This document shows positions 61,860 to 64,000 of a stretch of 64,000 nucleotides of DNA, piece after piece; position 1 is the stretch's first letter; every line of letters begins with the position of its first letter. Source of the DNA: Streptomyces sp. 840.1 (lineage in GTDB: Bacteria > Actinomycetota > Actinomycetes > Streptomycetales > Streptomycetaceae); assembly GCF_003751445.1 (NCBI RefSeq), contig NZ_RJUU01000002.1, forward strand, positions 992,001 to 1,056,000, given 5' to 3'. The notes below the pieces were generated by a model that had not been told where the DNA came from, did no database searches, and saw only the letters and a list, made by a program, of their open reading frames with translations. Made by a program: the position numbers and the translations under genes.

Positions 61860-62893
61860 TCGTCTGGATCAACGGTGCGTTCAGCGCGGGGAAGACCAGC
61901 GCCGCGCGCGAACTGATCGATCTGATCCCGAACAGCACCTTCTACGACCCGGAACTGACCGGCGCGGGGCTGCGGTACCTACTGCCCCAGAAGAAGCTCG
62001 CCGAGGTGACCGACTTCCAGGACCTGCCGATCTGGCGGCGTCTGGTGGTGGACACCGCGGCGGCCCTGCTCGCCGAGGTCGGTGGGGTGCTGGTGGTGCC
62101 GATGACGCTGCTGCGACAGGAGTACCGCGACGAGATCTTCGGAGGACTCGCCTCCCGGCGCATTCCGGTGCGCCATGTACTGCTCTCACCTGAGGAAACG
62201 ATCCTGCGGCAACGGATCGCCGACCGAGTGGAGGCCGACGACGATCCCGAACGGAGCGAGCAGGTCCGGCAGTGGGCGTACGAGCACATCGGACCCTACC
62301 GGTCGGCGCTCGGCTGGATCACCGGCGACGCCCACGCCATCGACAACAGCGCGCTCACCCCGCGGGAGACCGCTGAACGGATAGCCGAGGCCGTGCACAC
62401 CGGGGCGGCGCCGGCCTGCGGCATCGTGCAGACACCCGACCCGACCGCCGAGACCGTCGCGGCCGGGGTGCTGCTCTTCGACGAGGAGGGCCGGGTGCTG
62501 CTCGTCGACCCCACCTACAAACCCGGCTGGGAGTTCCCGGGCGGCGTCGTGGAGTCGGGCGAGGCCCCGGCGCAGGCCGGGATCAGGGAGGTCGCCGAGG
62601 AGATAGGCATACGACTCGAACAGGTGCCGAGACTCCTGGTCATCGACTGGGAGGCGCCCGAGCCGCCCGGATTCGGTGGCCTGCGGCTGATCTTCGACGG
62701 GGGACTGCTGCCGGGCCGGGACGCCGAACGGCTGGTGCTGCCCGGCTCCGAACTGCGTGGCTGGCGGTTCGTCACCGAGGCGGAGGCGGCCACCATGCTG
62801 CCGCCCAACCGCTACGAACGGCTGCGCTGGGCGCTGCGGGCGCGCGAGAAGTCAGCCGTGTTCAATCTGGAGGCCGGAGTGCCGGTCGGCTGA
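61856..62893 (+). CDS. P-loop kinase fused to a NUDIX hydrolase
   Basis: A 345-residue two-domain protein. The N-terminal P-loop NTPase domain begins VIVWINGAFSAGKTSAAREL with GxxxxGKT at residues 7-14, and has the VLLSPEETILRQRIADRVEA helix and a lid-like Arg region, resembling small-molecule or nucleotide kinases. The C-terminal NUDIX domain has PGGVVESGEAPAQAGIREVA followed by EEIGI (box near 229-252), the complete metal-binding signature GX5EX7REUXEEXGU. The GTG at 61856 follows TTGGAG; a longer start at 61736 runs through the recombinase remnant and is rejected. The substrate is unknown; a nucleotide or activated small molecule is likely. Confidence 0.88.
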   Translation: MIVWINGAFSAGKTSAARELIDLIPNSTFYDPELTGAGLRYLLPQKKLAEVTDFQDLPIWRRLVVDTAAALLAEVGGVLVVPMTLLRQEYRDEIFGGLASRRIPVRHVLLSPEETILRQRIADRVEADDDPERSEQVRQWAYEHIGPYRSALGWITGDAHAIDNSALTPRETAERIAEAVHTGAAPACGIVQTPDPTAETVAAGVLLFDEEGRVLLVDPTYKPGWEFPGGVVESGEAPAQAGIREVAEEIGIRLEQVPRLLVIDWEAPEPPGFGGLRLIFDGGLLPGRDAERLVLPGSELRGWRFVTEAEAATMLPPNRYERLRWALRAREKSAVFNLEAGVPVG

Positions 62894-62905
62894 GCCCCGG
62901 CGCGG

Positions 62906-62977
62906 TCCGTGCGGCGGACGTACGCCGCACGGATCCACGCGGTGAGCGGGGCCCGGCCCGCCGGACGCGGGCCGGGC
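62906..62977. terminator. two hairpins between convergent genes
   Basis: TCCGTGCGGCG (62906-62916) pairs perfectly with CGCCGCACGGA (62923-62933), loop six. GCCCGGCCCG (62951-62960) pairs perfectly with CGGGCCGGGC (62968-62977), loop seven. They separate the kinase/NUDIX gene and the minus-strand dipeptidase gene and would terminate both. Confidence 0.75.
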
Positions 62978-62979
62978 GC

Positions 62980-64000
62980 TCAGGCCTGCTTGGAGGCGGC
63001 GTAGTTCTGCAGGAACAGCGCCTCGGCCACCGACATCCGCTCCAGTTCCCCGGGCGACACGCTCTCGTTCACCGCGTGGATCTGTGCCTCGGGCTCGCTC
63101 AGCCCGATCAGCAGGATCTCCGCCTCCGGGTACAGCTCGGCGAGCGCGTTGCAGAGCGGGATCGAGCCGCCCATCCCGGAGGACTGCATCTCCTCGCCGG
63201 GGTACGCCACCCGCATGGCGTCCGCCATCGCCGTGTACGCCGGGCTGGAGACGTCGGCGCGGAAGGGCTGCCCCTGGCCGACCTGCTCGACCGAGACCCT
63301 GGCGCCCCACGGGGCGTGCGAGAGCAGATGCGCGGTCAGCAGCTTCGTCGCCTCGCCGGCGTCGCCGCCCGGCGGCACCCGGAGGCTGATCTGGGCCCGC
63401 GCGCTCGCCTGCACCGAGGGCGTCGCACCGACGACCGGCGGGCAGTCGATGCCGATCACGGTGACGGCCGGCCGCGCCCAGATCCGGTCCGCGACCGTAC
63501 CCGTGCTGATCAGCTCCACCCCGTCCAGCACCTTCGCGTCCTTGCGGAAGTCAGCCTCGGGGTACTGGAGGCCGTCCCACTTCGCGTCGGTGGTGAGGCC
63601 GTCGACGGTCGTCGTGCCGTCCTCGGCCCGCAGCGAGGCGAGCAGCTGGATCATCGCTGCGAGCGCGTCGGGTGCGGCGCCGCCGAACTGCCCGGAGTGC
63701 AGGTTCCCTTCGAGGGTGTCGAGGCTCACCCGCAGCATCGTCATCCCGCGCAGGGTCGAGGTGACCGTCGGCAGACCGACGCGGAAGTTGCCGGTGTCGC
63801 CGATCACCACGGTGTCGGCGGCGAGCAGCTCGGGGTGGGCCTGCGCGTACTGCTCCAGACCGCCGGTGCCCTGCTCCTCGGAGCCCTCCGCTATCACCTT
63901 CACGGAGACCGGGACCCCGCCGTTCGCCTTGAGGGCGCGCAGCGCGAGGAGGTGCATGACGAAGCCGCCCTTGCAGTCGGCCGCGCCCCGGCCGAACCAG
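62980..64000 (-). CDS. M20 family metallodipeptidase, C-terminal part
   Basis: The 339 C-terminal codons of an M20 zinc dipeptidase (CNDP/ArgE-like). The frame is open to the window edge, where WFGRGAADCKGGFVMHLLAL holds the first zinc-binding Asp, so the true start lies right of the window. The catalytic Glu region is KVIAEGSEEQGTGGLEQYAQ, GDTGNFRVGLPTVTSTLRG follows, the dimerisation insert is LEGNLHSGQFGGAAPDALAA, and the last zinc His lies near AQIHAVNESVSPGELERM. It would hydrolyse dipeptides or acylated amino acids in the cytosol. Two hairpins follow its stop. Confidence 0.9.
   Translation of the reverse strand, partial: WFGRGAADCKGGFVMHLLALRALKANGGVPVSVKVIAEGSEEQGTGGLEQYAQAHPELLAADTVVIGDTGNFRVGLPTVTSTLRGMTMLRVSLDTLEGNLHSGQFGGAAPDALAAMIQLLASLRAEDGTTTVDGLTTDAKWDGLQYPEADFRKDAKVLDGVELISTGTVADRIWARPAVTVIGIDCPPVVGATPSVQASARAQISLRVPPGGDAGEATKLLTAHLLSHAPWGARVSVEQVGQGQPFRADVSSPAYTAMADAMRVAYPGEEMQSSGMGGSIPLCNALAELYPEAEILLIGLSEPEAQIHAVNESVSPGELERMSVAEALFLQNYAASKQA

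Overview
The window is high-GC actinobacterial DNA with GTG and TTG starts, GGAGG-type ribosome binding sites and Streptomyces-type gene neighbourhoods, so the host is almost certainly a Streptomyces. Positions 1-20.1 kb look like ordinary chromosome: a partial DUF5134-type membrane gene, a VOC protein, an acetyltransferase, a GDPD phosphodiesterase, a DUF6421/SDR/aldolase/transglutaminase-like set, a PlsC acyltransferase, a thioredoxin, a cysteine-containing leader peptide ahead of a flavin reductase, etfBA, a DUF6986 aldolase-like gene, and an alpha-galactoside locus (LacI regulator, ROK protein, secreted GH27 alpha-galactosidase, and a three-gene ABC importer). From 20.2 to 22.6 kb lies a small accessory patch with two proteins I do not recognise and an aminoglycoside-phosphotransferase-fold kinase.

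Positions 22.9-60.8 kb hold one biosynthetic gene cluster. It runs: a large SARP-ATPase regulator (minus strand), then on the plus strand a free-standing acyltransferase, a free-standing ACP, an asparagine-synthetase-like amidotransferase and a 6,844-residue trans-AT polyketide synthase. A LysR regulator and an odd KS-linker/condensation-domain protein follow, each overlapping the gene before it. Next come an Old Yellow Enzyme (minus strand) and, divergent from it, an SDR, a P450, a carboxylic acid reductase (A-T-R) and a SnoaL-like protein.

The synthase reads KS-DH-KR-ACP / KS-B-ACP / KS-KR-ACP / KS-ACP / KS-DH-KR-MT-ACP-TE. AMT + ACP + KS-DH-KR-ACP + KS-B(branching)-ACP is the signature of glutarimide formation. 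Three further extensions, thioesterase release, reduction of the acid to an aldehyde, aldol ring closure and ene/keto reduction fit the carbon count and oxygenation of actiphenol and cycloheximide. I therefore infer a cycloheximide-family glutarimide cluster. TTA (bldA-dependent) codons occur in the SARP regulator and in the amidotransferase gene, which suggests developmental control.

Beyond the cluster are two decayed genes (a trypsin-like protease with a frameshift and a tyrosine-recombinase C-terminus with a stop and a frameshift), then a P-loop kinase/NUDIX fusion and the 3' part of an M20 dipeptidase gene. The recombinase remnant beside the cluster edge hints at past mobile-element activity. 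No tRNA, rRNA or CRISPR array was seen.
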